64,000 nt of DNA, taken from NCBI RefSeq assembly GCF_008831285.2, contig NC_045150.1:13561868-13625867 (forward strand), read 5' to 3'. Positions 45,803 to 59,017 of this stretch are shown piece by piece. The DNA comes from Nymphaea colorata (lineage: Eukaryota; Streptophyta; Magnoliopsida; Nymphaeales; Nymphaeaceae). The first letter of the stretch is position 1, and every line of letters begins with the position of its first letter. The notes below the pieces were generated by a model that saw only the letters and a program-made list of their open reading frames with translations, was not told the DNA's origin and did not search any database. A program made the position numbers and the translations under genes.

Positions 45803-48084
45803 AGAATCTCACCTTATAAAAGAACCTCTAGAGGACGATCTGAAAAGTTTTGAATATCAATTTATTTTTAGTAATGTTTCTAGTAACAAAAGGCTTGGAT
45901 GCCCAAGATTGTCTTGTACATAGTTCTAGTTATTGTACTGCAAACATGATCAAGCCTTAGTGTACGGAATAACACTTGAGCATGTTTAGGAAGAGGTTGC
46001 CAACAAACAAATGATTAGTGGTCCAACCTAGGAGTTGGCTTTTCTTTCTACTCTATGTGTTTTCTTTTGACATCCACGTCATTGAATACAACAATGTTAT
46101 TTCAATTCAAAACCAAGCTGATACCATTAGTAGTATGATGCTGTAATAAATGACAGTTTGTCATTGAGAAGAACCCCAGATGGTACATCAGCATAAGATG
46201 AGATTCTTTTGCAATGAACGAATGATGCAGTATATGGGGCGGAGTATGAATACCTTCCTATCATCATTGAATCGAACTCATCAATCCATGCACCACTTTA
46301 CACACACACACACATATATATGTTGCTAGACAATTTAGACCGGAAAAATAATTAATGAGACCGATTAGGTTTGATGCATTTTTCTTCTGAATAGTTACAA
46401 GTAACCATTTATATTTATACAATTACCTAAAGGCACATGCCCCACTGTTTTTAAGCATGAAAAAGACAATTTTACCCTAATAAGAAGAAAATACCTGAAT
46501 AGAAAGATTTTTATGGGTGACATCTTTTTGACAATTTCTTCGATATTTTCTTCTATTTTATAAGTATCAATATTAATAAAAAAAAGGCCCAGGGAGAGTG
46601 TATGTACCAAGTGTGATTTTTTTCATTTTTTTCATAGAAATTGATCAAGATTTTAACTTTTTTCTTCAATTAATGAAGCAGGTGTTTGTCAATCATTTTA
46701 TTACGTCAAACAACTTTTCAATCTTTTTAACACCCTTCGTCGTACAAAGAAATTCATCTATTTGAAAAACCCTGAAAATTCTTGTCAATCGATAATGTGA
46801 ATGATGATTATATATGTGGTATATTTCAAATAAACTGAGATAGGAATTGGAGCCGTTTATTTTCTTTGTTATCTCATTTGTCCATTCTTTTTGCACCAAA
46901 GATCTTACCTTTTCTGAAGGAACTGGAGCTACATCTCATGTGCTTTCATGCCTTTTTGGTTTTGAAACCTTGAAAAATTGACAGATTCCCTTTATTAGGG
47001 ACATAAGATTTGTCACCAAAAGAAGGATAATGGTAACCTCACCAAACCTACAGTAATAAAAATACATGTCCTACTGAATCTTGTAACTTCCTATGCTCTT
47101 TAGTAGCAGGCCCTGACTCACCCTCCTCTAAAAGGCTGATTCATTCAGACCAACATGAGGGTCCAACCACATTGCATTGCCAGGATCCACCGAGAGTGAA
47201 TTTTTTAAGGTCATCAGTCTTGAAGTTCCTCAGTAGAGATAGGATAAAAAAAATCAGTCTTCCATAACCTTTCATTAGTCCTAGGTACTTCTGACACTCA
47301 GTTCCTTAATTGTGGGACGGGCACTTTAAAAGGATGTAATATTTTCTATAACAAGTCAATATTTCCCTATAAACAAGACTTATTTCATTGAAAAGTTGTA
47401 ATTTGTAAAGGAACAGTTTCATAGTTGATTATTTTTATATTAACTTGGAGAAGTAGGCATAAATGACATTATATTTTCCAGTCTACATTAAAATTGTGAA
47501 ACAAACAGTTCTAAAGAAACTTCTTCAGTATTTCCTATGGAATTCTTGCTTCCATTTGCATGTGCACTGCACCTTATGTTCGCCTGTGTGACTGGTTGAG
47601 TTTCAGTTTGGGACTGCATTCTAGGAACAAGAGGTTGGAAAGGCTGAGCCGGTGGAAACATTCAGTTTTTACCTGCTAGTTAGCAGCTTTTCATTTCACA
47701 TCCATTATTTTTTATATTTTCTTCCACAAGATCTTTCCTTTCTGATCTTTCGGCTGATAATAGTGTAGGGCCAAGGGTAGGATGGGCCTTCTGGTCACTT
47801 GCTCAAATTGAGTCATTAGAAAACAAGTCCTGAAATTTTTGGGTTATTCAATTGCTTTGAATTTCTTGAGAACAGTACTTGCCATGAATTTAAAAAAGAA
47901 ACACTCTCAAATTCTTCCAACAAATTGGATTTTGAACTGGATTTTTGGCCATCTCAATTAATGTCCAAAACATGTACATCTATATGTGATTAAGGTACAT
48001 TGTTTGTTAGATGTAACATTAGACTGTTTGTGCGGCTGCAGATGTCCTGATGAGTATCAGAAACATGGTAAATTTGACATGGTT
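45803..48084. other. intergenic, no gene recognised
   Basis: AT-rich DNA with an (AC)n(AT)n run at about 46,300-46,320. No coding signal. Confidence 0.45.
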
Positions 48085-48607
48085 TAATTCGACATACAAC
48101 CTTGGTTAAGTCTTAAATGTTGTTGAGAAAAAAAGTAAATTAAAACAAAAACATAGCTAACATGAAATATGAAATAGAAAAAATGCAAGTGTCAATCACA
48201 AAACGGAGAGGGGGGGGGACACTTTGTGATAAGAGGCAGCTGAAGCGGGCGGGTTCGTGCTTGCTTAAAATAATAGTGGTAATACGTGCTTCTTTCTTTG
48301 GTACTGGTTACGACACGATTTACCAGTGGAAAAAACAACTGTTGAAGTTTTAAAGCGGTGAAGACATATATGGGTGTCAACATTTAAAAATGACCAGTAT
48401 ACATACGATTTATCGGCGACAAAAATCCCCCGTAGGGCGTATATACCAGCCACAAAAATCATCGGTATGGATAAATATCCACAACTTTCCCCTAGCAAGT
48501 TCCAGTTCCAGTCAATCAAAGATATGTCTCGCGGGATCTATTCCTTACAAGTCAATGCACTAAGGGGAAAGAAAAAACAGCCACATGTTGAAAGACATCG
48601 TTGCTAA
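48085..48607. mobile_element. dispersed repeat family, copy C (partial)
   Basis: 48,110-48,205 matches the AAAAAAGTAAA...CAAAACGGAGAG part of copies A and B. 48,290-48,600 matches only copy B in style: ACCAGTAT/CGGTAT/GGCGAC words and the end TGCACTAAGGGGAAAG... with CAGCCACATG. The left half of the family is absent. Confidence 0.55.
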
Positions 48608-48609
48608 GA

Positions 48610-49759
48610 TGAAACCAGCCTGAAAAATAAAGTATTATGTTGCTTTCACTGTTACAATTTCCCTCCATCAAAAGTTGTATCTATACATCAAAAATCATGG
48701 CGATTGCCAACCAAAAAAAGAAGCCAATTTCGCCTTTCATGATGTTCCCAGCTTTCATACAATGAAGAACAAAATGATATTCTTCCTTTGGTGCTTTTAA
48801 TATCCGCCTTCAGATTAGTTTTACTTGTTGGCTAATTCTTTGGCTAATTTTTACTGGTTGACTAATTCTTTTGTTTTATTTCTATCCAAGTATCAGACTT
48901 AAAATTAATTTTAGTTAACAAGGAAAACATACCCAGTTTTTGTGTTTGCAGTTTTCAATGAACATGGAATGATCCTTTGGTTCCATGTTCTAGTTCCTTA
49001 ATTTTTATGTGCGAGATTTTTCCACAAAAATCTTCCCTTAGAGGCAAAATTCCATAATCAATCCTGCATGTTGCCACATCAAGAACCCAGATACTTTTTT
49101 ACATATATATCTCGCTTTCAGTCATTGACATTTTTGAAACTGTACTCTTCAACTTGGTTCACTTAATAGCTCATGTTGGTTGTAAGATCCAGAATACCTG
49201 TTACATATATATAGCTATTAGTGAGTTACATCTTTCTACTTAAACTCATCCCCACAATCTTGATCTATATAATTTGGAGTTTGTACGGAAGCCATTAATT
49301 AGCAATTTTTCCTTTTTAGTTTTATTTTCTTGATTATATTTTCAATTTGAAGGGATAATTTCATTCATTTGGGTGATTACTTCAATACTTTTGACAAGAT
49401 CAAGTATCTATTTGAAAAACAGAAGGAAAAGTTGGGTGGACATTTGGTGTTTCTCAAAGGAGTTATCTCTTATTTTCTCATTTAATTTGTGGAGCAGTGT
49501 CTCTTAACATTGAAAACATTGTTGGTTTGATTTTTAGATTTAAATACATTGACGTCGCTCGTAGTGATTGGGAAAACATATTTACGTTACTTTTTTACAG
49601 TTCAATTAAAAAAAATATGTGTTAAACTGTTTTTAAATCCAATGTACGGGGACTTTGTGTAGTGAGATAGATCATCAATATTGATGTATACACATGCAGC
49701 TACAATCTATAATGCAATTGTTACATTACAAAGAATTTTTCATGAAGGAGCACGATTTG
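48610..49759. other. intergenic, no satellite yet
   Basis: AT-rich single-copy-looking DNA up to the gap. No satellite monomer occurs here, so the array border is inside the gap. Confidence 0.5.
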
Positions 49760-49859
49760 NNNNNNNNNNNNNNNNNNNNNNNNNNNNNNNNNNNNNNNNN
49801 NNNNNNNNNNNNNNNNNNNNNNNNNNNNNNNNNNNNNNNNNNNNNNNNNNNNNNNNNNN
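49760..49859. other. assembly gap, 100 N
   Basis: Exactly 100 N, the conventional placeholder for a gap of unknown length. It separates non-satellite DNA from the satellite array, so the array may extend an unknown distance into it. Confidence 0.98.
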
Positions 49860-49860
49860 G

Positions 49861-51444
49861 TCTTACAAACTTATGATTTCAATCCCTTAAATCATTAAAT
49901 ATAAATGTAACCAGTTTAACTCGTTGGATTTGCTATAAGTGATAAAATAAATGGCTTAAGTTCCACACCTATTCACGTGAACCTATGATTCTATTCCTTA
50001 ATCAATCAATGTAGATGTAAGGACGATTGAAACTCGTTGGATTAACTGTGAGGGATCGAATAACTGTTTATTAATGTGTTGGGTTTCAAATGATGAAAGG
50101 ATTGGCTTCACCAATTGTGTTCATATCGACTTGCGATTTAAATCCACCTGTTAAATAACGAAATATAGATGTAACAACAAGTCATACTCATTCGATTAAC
50201 TATAAGTATCAAGAGAACAAGTTCAACTCATTGGATTTGAGTAAATGAACGGTTTAAATCTCATTGGCATTCGAACGAACTTTTGATTTCAATCGTTTAA
50301 ATCATTTGATGTGTAGAAATAACAAGTTTAAATCTTGAATTCACTACAAAAGATCAAATGAATATCTTAAATCCCATTTGTAGTTAGGCAAATTTGTGAT
50401 TTTAATCCCCTAAGCCAATCAATATGAATGAAACGACAAGTCGATCCACTTTATTAACTATAAGGGAGCAAATGAATGACTTAAATGTCATTAATATTTA
50501 TACGAACTTGTTGTTTCAATCCCCAAAATCATTCAGTATAAACGTAACAACTTGTTTAACTCGTTGGATTAACAAAAGGGATTAAATGGACGCTTTAATC
50601 GCAATCCCTTTCATTCAAACTTGCGATTTCAATTTCTTAAATCAACCAGTGCAAACAAAATGAAATGTGAAACTCATTCGATCAACTATAGGTGATCTAA
50701 TGAAGGTTCGAAATCTTATTTATAGTCTTGTAAGCTTGTGATTGCAATCCTTAAATCATTAAATGTAAATGGAACATGTTCAACCCGTTGGATTAACTTC
50801 ATGTGATGAAATGAATGGCTTAAATAATTGTGTTCATATGAACGTGTGATTTAAATCCACCCCTTAAATCTCGTAATATGGATGTAACAACAAGTCGTAG
50901 TCATTCGGTTTTCTATAAGTATCAAATAACAAATTCAACTCATTGGACCAACTATGATAGAGTACATGAACGGTTAAATCTTACTAGCGTTCAAATAAAC
51001 TTACGATTTCAATCATTTAAATCGTTCGATATAGAAATAACAAGTTTAAATCTTTCAATTCACTACAAAAGATCAAAATGAATGTATTAAACCCAATTGT
51101 AGTCACGTAAATTTGTGATTTTAATCCCCTAAGCCAATCAATGTGAATGAGACAACAAGCTGGTCCCACTTGATTAACTATAAGGAAGCAAATGAATGAC
51201 TTAAATCTGGTTCATATTTATGCGAATTGTTGTTTCAATCCATTTACTCATTCAGTATAGACGTAAACAACATGTTTAACTCATTGCATTGAATATAAGG
51301 GATGAAATGAATGCTTAAATCTCATTCGTATTCATTCAAACTTGGGATTTTTAGTTTTAAATCAATCAGTACAAATGCAATAAATGTTAAAATCATTCGA
51401 TTAACTGTAGGTGATCAAATGAATGTTTTAAATTTCATTCGGAG
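49861..51444. repeat. satellite unit L1 (13-mer)
   Basis: 1584 bp. Monomer starts near 49867, 49979, 50127, 50277, 50390, 50503, 50617, 50732, 50840, 50999, 51110, 51224 and 51339. Confidence 0.9.
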
Positions 51445-52302
51445 TCTTACAAACTTATGATTTCAATCTCTGAAATCATTAAATATAAATGTAACCACCT
51501 TAACTCGTTGGATTTGCTATAAGTGATGAATAAACGGCTTAAGTTGCATTCCGTTTCACGTATGAACCTATTGATTCCATTCCTTTAATCAATCAATGTA
51601 GATGTAAGGACGATTGAAACTCGTTGGATTAACTGTGAGGGATCGAATAACTTGTTTAATGTGTTGGATTCAAATGATGAAAGGATTGGCTTCAACAATT
51701 GTGTTCATATCGACTTGTGATTTAAATCCACCCGTTATAATAACGAAATATAGATATATATACAACAAGTCATACTCATTCGATTAAACTATAAGTATCA
51801 GAGAGAAGTTCAACTCATTGGATTTGGAGTAAATGAACGGTTAAATCTCATTGGCATTCGAACAAACTTTTGATTTCAATCGTTTGATGTAGAAATAACT
51901 AGTTTAAATCTTTGAATTCTGTAAAAAAGATCAAATGAATGCCTTAAATCCCATTTGTAGTTACGTAAATTTGTGATTTTAATCCCTTAGCCAATCAATG
52001 TGAATGAGACAACAAGCTGGTCCCACTTGATTAACTATAAGGAAGAAATGAATGACCTAAATCTGGTTCATATTTATGCGAACTTGTTGTTTCAATCCCT
52101 TTATTCATTCAGTATAAACGTAACAACATGTTTAACTCATTGCATTGAATATAAGGGATGAAATGAATGTTTAAATCTCATTCGTATTCATTCAAACTTG
52201 GGATTTCAATTTCTTAAATCAATCAGTACAAATGCAATAAAATGTTAAAATCATTCGATTAACTGTAGGTGATCAAATGAATGTTTTAAATCTCATTCGC
52301 AG
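51445..52302. repeat. satellite unit S1 (7-mer)
   Basis: 858 bp, lacking the e'f'g'hij block. A short TA expansion (ATATATATACAAC) sits in monomer c near 51,755. Confidence 0.9.
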
Positions 52303-53170
52303 TCTTACAAACTTATGATTCAATCCCTTAAATCATTAAATATAAATGTAGCCAGTTTAACTCGTAGGATTTGCTATAAATGATGAAATAAATGGCTAAG
52401 TTCTATTCTTGTTCACGTAAACCTATGATTTCCATTCCTTTAATGAATCAATGTAGATGTAAGGACAATTGAAACTCGTTGGATTAACTCTGAGGATCAA
52501 ATAACTTGTTTAATGTGTTGGATTTCAAATGATGAAAGGATTGATTCAACAATTGTGTTCATATCGACTTGTGATTTAAATCCACCCGTTAAATAACGAA
52601 ATATAGATGTAACGACAAGTCATACTCATTCGTCTAACTATAAGTATCAAAGAACAAGTTCAACTCATTGGATTTACTCTAAGGGAGAAATTAACGGTTA
52701 AATCTCATTGGCATTCGAACGAACTTACGATTTCAATCGTTTTAATCATTCGATGTAGAAATAACAAGTTTAAATCTTTAAATTCTGTAAAAAAGATCAA
52801 ATGAATGCCTTAAATCCCATTTGTAGTTACGTAAATTTGTGATTTTAATCCCCTTAGCCAATCAATGTGAATGAAACAACAAGCTGGTCCCACTTGATTA
52901 ACTATAAGAGAGCAAATGAATGACTTAAATCTCATTTATATTTATACGAACTTGTTGTTTCAATTCCTTTACTCATTCAGTATAAACGTAACAACATGTT
53001 TAACTCATTGCATCGACTATAAGGGATGAAATGAATGCTTAAATTTCATTTCTATTCATTTAAACTTGTGATTTCAATTTCTTAAATCAATCAGTACAAA
53101 AGAAATAAAATGTTAAAATCATTTGATTAACTGTAGTTTATCAGTTGAACGTTTTAAATCTCATTCGCAG
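52303..53170. repeat. satellite unit S2 (7-mer)
   Basis: 868 bp, same monomer order as S1. Confidence 0.9.
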
Positions 53171-54750
53171 TCTTACAAACTTATGATTTCAATCCCTTAA
53201 GTCATTAAATATAAATGTAACCTGTTTAACTCGTTGGATTTGCTATAATTAATGTAATGAATGGCTTAAGTTGCATTCCTGTTCACGTGAACCTATGATT
53301 TCCATTCCTTTAATCAATCAATGTAGATGTAAGGACGATTGAAACTCGTTGGATTAACTGTGAGGGATCGAATAACTTGTTTAATGTGTTGGATTTCAAA
53401 TGATGAAAGGAATGACTTCAACAATTGTGTTCATATCGACTTGTGATTTAAATCCACCCGTTAAATAACGAAATATAGATGTAACAACAAGTCATACTCA
53501 TTCGATTAACTATAAGTATCAAAGAACAAGTTCAACTCATTGGATTTGGAGTAAATGAACGGTTAAATCTCATTGGCATTCGAACAAACTTTTGATTTCA
53601 ATCGTTTAAATCGTTTGATGTAGAAATAACAAGTTTAAATCTTTGAATTCACTACAAAGATCAAATGAATGTCTTAAATCCCAATTGTAGTTAGGCAAAT
53701 TTGTGATTTTAATTCCCTAAGCCAATCAATATGAATGAAACAACAAGTCGATTCCACTTTATTAACTATAAGGGAGCAAATGAATGACTTAAATTTCATT
53801 AATATTTATACGAACTTGTTGTTTCAATCCCCAATATCATTCAGTATAAACGTAACAACTTGTTTAACTCGTTGCATTAACAAAAAGGGATCAAATGGAC
53901 GCTTTAATCGCAATCCCTTTCATTCAAACTTGCGATTTCAATTTCTTAAATCAGCCAATGCAAACAAAATGAAATGCGAAACTCATTCGATCAACTATAG
54001 GTGATCAAATGAAGGTTCGAAATCTTATTCATAGTCTTGTAAGCTTGTGATTGCAATCCCTAAATCTTTAAATGTAAATGGAACATGTTCAACCCATTGG
54101 ATTAACTTCACGTGATGAAATGAACGGCTTAAACAATTGCGTTCATATGAACTTGTGATTTAAATCCACCCCTTAAATCACGTAATATGGATGTAACAAC
54201 AAGTTGTAGTCATTCGGTTTTCTATAAGTATCAAATAACAAATTCAACTCATTGGAGTAACTATGAGGGAGTAAATGAACGCTTAAATCTCACTGGCGTT
54301 CAAACGAACTTACGATTTCAATCATTTAAATCATTCGATATAGAAATAACAAGTTTAAATCTTTGAACTACAAAAGATCAAATGAATGTATTAAACCCAA
54401 TTGTAGTCACGTAAATTTGTGATTTTAATCCCCTAAGCCAATCAATGTGAATGAGACAACAAGCTGATCGCACTTGATTAACTATAAGAAAGCAAATGAA
54501 TGACTTAAATCTGGTTCATATTTATGTGAACTTGTTGTTTCAATCCCTTTATTCATTCAGTATAAACGTAACAAAATGTTTAACTCATTGCATCGAATAT
54601 AAGAGATGAAATGAATGCTTAAATCTCATTCGTATTCATTCAAACTTGGGATTTCAATTTTTTAAATCAATCAATACAAATGCAATAAAATGTTAAAATC
54701 ATTCGATTAACTGTAGGTGATCAAATGAATGTTTTAAATCTCATTCTCGG
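53171..54750. repeat. satellite unit L2 (13-mer)
   Basis: 1580 bp. Contains the L-specific block (about 53,696-54,415). Confidence 0.9.
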
Positions 54751-55682
54751 TCTTACAAACTTATGATTTCAATCCCTTAAATCATTAAATATAAATGTAA
54801 CCTGTTTAAATCGTTGAATTTGCTATAAGTGATGAAATAAATGGCTTAAGTTCCATTCCTATTCACGTGAACCTATGATTTCCATTCCTTTAATCAATCA
54901 ATGTAGATGTAAGGACGATTAAAACTCGTTTGATTAACTGTGAGGGATCGAATAACTTGTTTAATGTGTTGGATTTCAAATGATGAAAGGAATGGCTTCA
55001 ACAATTGAGTTCATATCGACTTGTGATTTAAATCCACCCATTAAAAACGAAATATAGATGTAACAATTGGATTAACTTCATGTGATGAAATGAATGACTT
55101 AAACAATTGCGTTCATATGAACTTGTGATTTAAATCCACCCCTTAAATCACGTAATGTGGATGTAACAAATTCAACTCAGTGGACTAATTATGAGAGAGT
55201 ACATGAACGGTTAAATCTTATTGGCGTTCTAATGAACTTACGATTTCAATCATTTAAATAGTTCGATATAGAAATAACAAGTTTAAATCTTTGAATTCAC
55301 TACAAAAGATCAAATGAATGTATTAAACCCAATTGTAGTCAGGTAAATTTGTGATTTTAATCCCCTAAGCCAATCAATGTGAATGAGACAACAAGCTGAT
55401 CGCAATTGATTAACTATAAGGAAGCAAATGAATGACTTAAATCTGGTTCATATTTATGCGAACTTGTTGTTTCAATCCCTTTATTCATTCAGTATAAACG
55501 TAACAAAATGTTTAACTCATTGCATTGAATATAAGGGATGAAATGAATGCTTAAATCTCATTCGTATTCATTCAAACTTGGGATTTCAATTTTTTAAATC
55601 AATCAGTACAAATGCAATAAAATGTTAAAAGCATTCGATTAACTGTAGGTGATCAAATGAATGTTTTAACTCTCATTCGCAG
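54751..55682. repeat. satellite unit S3 (variant short unit)
   Basis: 932 bp. Monomer c breaks off after ATATAGATGTAACA near 55,066 and continues as monomer h (TTGGATTAACTTCATGTGATG), followed by i, j, e, f, g. This contraction of L is different from the one in the other S units. Confidence 0.88.
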
Positions 55683-56555
55683 TCTTAAAAACTTATGATT
55701 TCAATCCCTTAAATCATTAAATATAAATGTAACCAGTTTAACTCGTTGGATTTGCTATAAGTGATGAAATAAATGGTTTAAGTTTCATTCCTATTCACGT
55801 GAACCAATGATTTCCATTCATTTAATCAATCAATGTAGATGTAAGGACGATTGAAACTCGTTGGATTAACTATGAGTGATCGAATAACTTGTTTAATGTG
55901 TTGAATTTCAAATGATGAAAGGATTGGCTTCAACAATTGTCTTCATATCGACTTGTGATTTAAATCCACCCGTTAAATAACGAAATATAGATGCAACAAC
56001 AAGTCATACTCATTCGATTAACTATAAGTGTCAAAGAACAAGTTCAACTCATTGGATTTACTCTAAGGGAGTAAATTAACGATTAAATCTCATTGGCATT
56101 TGAACGAACTTATGATTTCAATCGTTTAAATCATTCGATATAGAAATAACAAGTTTAAATCTTTGAATTATGTAAAAAAGATCAAATGAATGCCTTAAAT
56201 CCCATTTGTAGTTACATAAATTTGTGATTTTAATCCCCTTAGCCAATCAATGTGAATGAAAAAACAAGCTGGTCCCACTTGATTAACAATAAGAGAGCAA
56301 ATGAATGACTTAAATCTTATTTATATTTATGTGAACTTGTTGTTTCAATCCCTTCATTCATTCAGTATAAACGTAACAACATGTTTAACTCATTGCATTG
56401 AATATAAGGGATGAAATGAATGCTTAAATCTCATTCGTATTCATTCACACTTGTGATTTCAATTTCTTAAATCAATCAATACAAATGCAATAAAATGTTA
56501 AAATCATTCGATTAACTGTAGGTGATCCAATGAATGTTTTAAATCTCCTTCGCAG
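55683..56555. repeat. satellite unit S4 (7-mer)
   Basis: 873 bp, standard a-g order. Monomer d has the ATGTAAAAAAG variant shared with S5. Confidence 0.9.
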
Positions 56556-57431
56556 TCTTACAAACTTATGATTTCAATCCCTTAAATCATTAAATATAAA
56601 TGTAACAAGTTTAACTCGTTGGATTTGCTATAAGTGATGAAATAAATGGCTTAAGTTCCATTCCTGTACACATGAACCTATGATTTCCATTCCTTTAATC
56701 AATCAATGTAGATGTAAGGACGATTGAAACTCGTTGGATTAACTGTGAGGGATCAAATAACTTGTTTAATGTTTTGGATTTCAAATGATGAAAGGATTGG
56801 CTTCAACAATTGTGTTCATATCGACTTGGGATTTAAATCCACCGGTTAAATAACGAAATATAGATGTAACAACAAGTCATACTCATTCGATTAACTATAA
56901 GTGTCAAAGAACAAGTTCAACTCATTGGATTTACTCTAAGAGAGTAGTAAATTATCGGTTAAATCTCATTGGCATTCGAACGAACTTATGATTTCAATCA
57001 TTTAAATCATTCGATATAGAAATAACAAGTTTAAATCTTTGAATTATGTAAAAAAGATCAAATGAATGCCTTAAATCCCATTTGTAGTTACATAAATTTG
57101 TGATTTTAATCCCCTTAGCCAATCAATGTGAATGAAAAAAGAAGCTGGTCCGACTTGATTAACTATAAGAGAGCAAATGAATGACTTAATTCTCATTTAT
57201 ATTTATACGAACTTGTTGTTTCAATCCCTTTATTCATTTAGTATAAACGTAACAACATGTTTAACTCACTGCATTGAATATAAGGGATGAAATAAATTCT
57301 TAAATCTCATTCGTATTCATTCGAACTTGGGATTTCAATTTCTTAAATCAATCAGTATAAATGCAATAAAATGTTAAAGTCATTCGATTAACTGTAGGTG
57401 ATCAATTGAATGTTTTAAATCTCATTCGCAG
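56556..57431. repeat. satellite unit S5 (7-mer)
   Basis: 876 bp and very similar to S4, suggesting recent duplication of one from the other. Confidence 0.9.
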
Positions 57432-59017
57432 TCTTACAAACTTATGATTTCAATCCCTAAAATCATTAAAAATGAATGTAACCTGTTTAACTCGTTGGAT
57501 TTGCTATAAGTGATGAAATGAATGGCTTAAGTTGCATTCCTGTTCACGTGAACCTATGATTTCCATTCCTTTAATCTATCAAAGTGGATGTAAGGATGAT
57601 TGAAACTCGTTGGATTAACTGCAGGGGATCGGAAAACATGTTTAATGTGTTGGATTTCAAATGATGAAAGGAATGGCTTCAACAATTGTGTTCATATCGA
57701 CTTGTGATTTAAATTTACCCCTTAAATAACGTAATATAGATGTAACAACAAGTCATACTCATTCTATTAACTATAAGTATCAAAGAACAAGTTCAACTCA
57801 TTGGATTTGGAGTAAATGAACGGTTAAATCTCATTGGCATTCGAACGAACTTTTGATTTCAATCGTTTAAATCATTTGATGTAGAAATGACAAGTTTAAA
57901 TCTTTGAATTCACTACCAAAGATCAAATGAATGCCTTAAATCCCATTTGTAGTAAGGCAAATTTGTGATTTTAATCCCCTAAGCAAATCAATATGAATGA
58001 AATGACAAGTCGATCCCACTTTATTAACTATAAGGGAGCAAATGAATGACTTAAATCTCATTAATATTTATACGAACTTATTGTTTCAATTACCAAAATC
58101 ATTCAGTATAAACGTAACAACTTGTTTAACTCGTTGCATTAACAATAATGGATCAAATGGACGCTTTAATCGCAATACCTTTCATTCAAACTTGCGATGT
58201 CAATTTCTTAAATCAGCCAATGCAAACCAAATGAAATGTGAAACTCATTCGATCAACCATAGGTGATCAAATGAAGGTTCGAAATCTTATTCATAGTCTT
58301 GCAAGCTTGTGATTGCAATCCCTTAAATCATTAAATGTAAATGGAACATGTTCAACCCATTGGATTAACTTCATGTGATGAAATGAATGACATAAACAAT
58401 TGCGTTCATATGAACTTGTGATTTAAATCCACCCCTTAAATCACGTAATATGGATGTAACAACAAGTTGTAGTCATTTGGTTTTCTATAAGTATCAAATA
58501 ACAAATTCAACTCATTGGACTAACTATGAGGGAGTAAATGAATGGTTAAATCTCGCTAGCATTCAAATGAACTTACGATTTCAATCATTTAAATCGTTCG
58601 ATATAGAAATAACAAGTTTAAATCTTTGAATTCACTACAAAAGAACAAATAAATGTATTAAACCCAATTGTAGTCACGTAAATTTGTGATTTTAATCCCC
58701 TAAGCCAATCATTGTGAATGAGACAACAACCTGGTCCCACTTGATTAACTATAAGGAAGCAAATGAATGACTTAAATCTGGTTTATATTTATGCGAACTT
58801 GTTGTTTCAATCCCTTTAGTCATTCAGTATAGACGTAACAACATGTTTAACTCATTGCATTGAATATAAGGGATGAAATGAATGCTTAATTCTCATTCGT
58901 ATTCATTCAAACTTGGGATTTCAATATCTTAAATCAATCGGTACAAATGCAATAAAATGTTAAAATCATTCGATTAACTTTAGGTGATCAAATGAATGTT
59001 TTAAATCTCATTCGCAG
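57432..59017. repeat. satellite unit L3 (13-mer)
   Basis: 1586 bp with the full L-specific block. Confidence 0.9.

Noticed and set aside
50700-50720. GGTTCGAAATC words in the satellite resembling a tRNA B box
   Set aside because: No A box, no cloverleaf and no acceptor stem around them. They recur simply with monomer g'/h.
53735-54004. Family of about 89-codon plus-strand frames (also 58042, 59583, 61214 and 63590) that look like a conserved protein
   Set aside because: They recur only because they lie in the L-specific monomers of the satellite. Other copies are broken, and length follows repeat structure, not selection.
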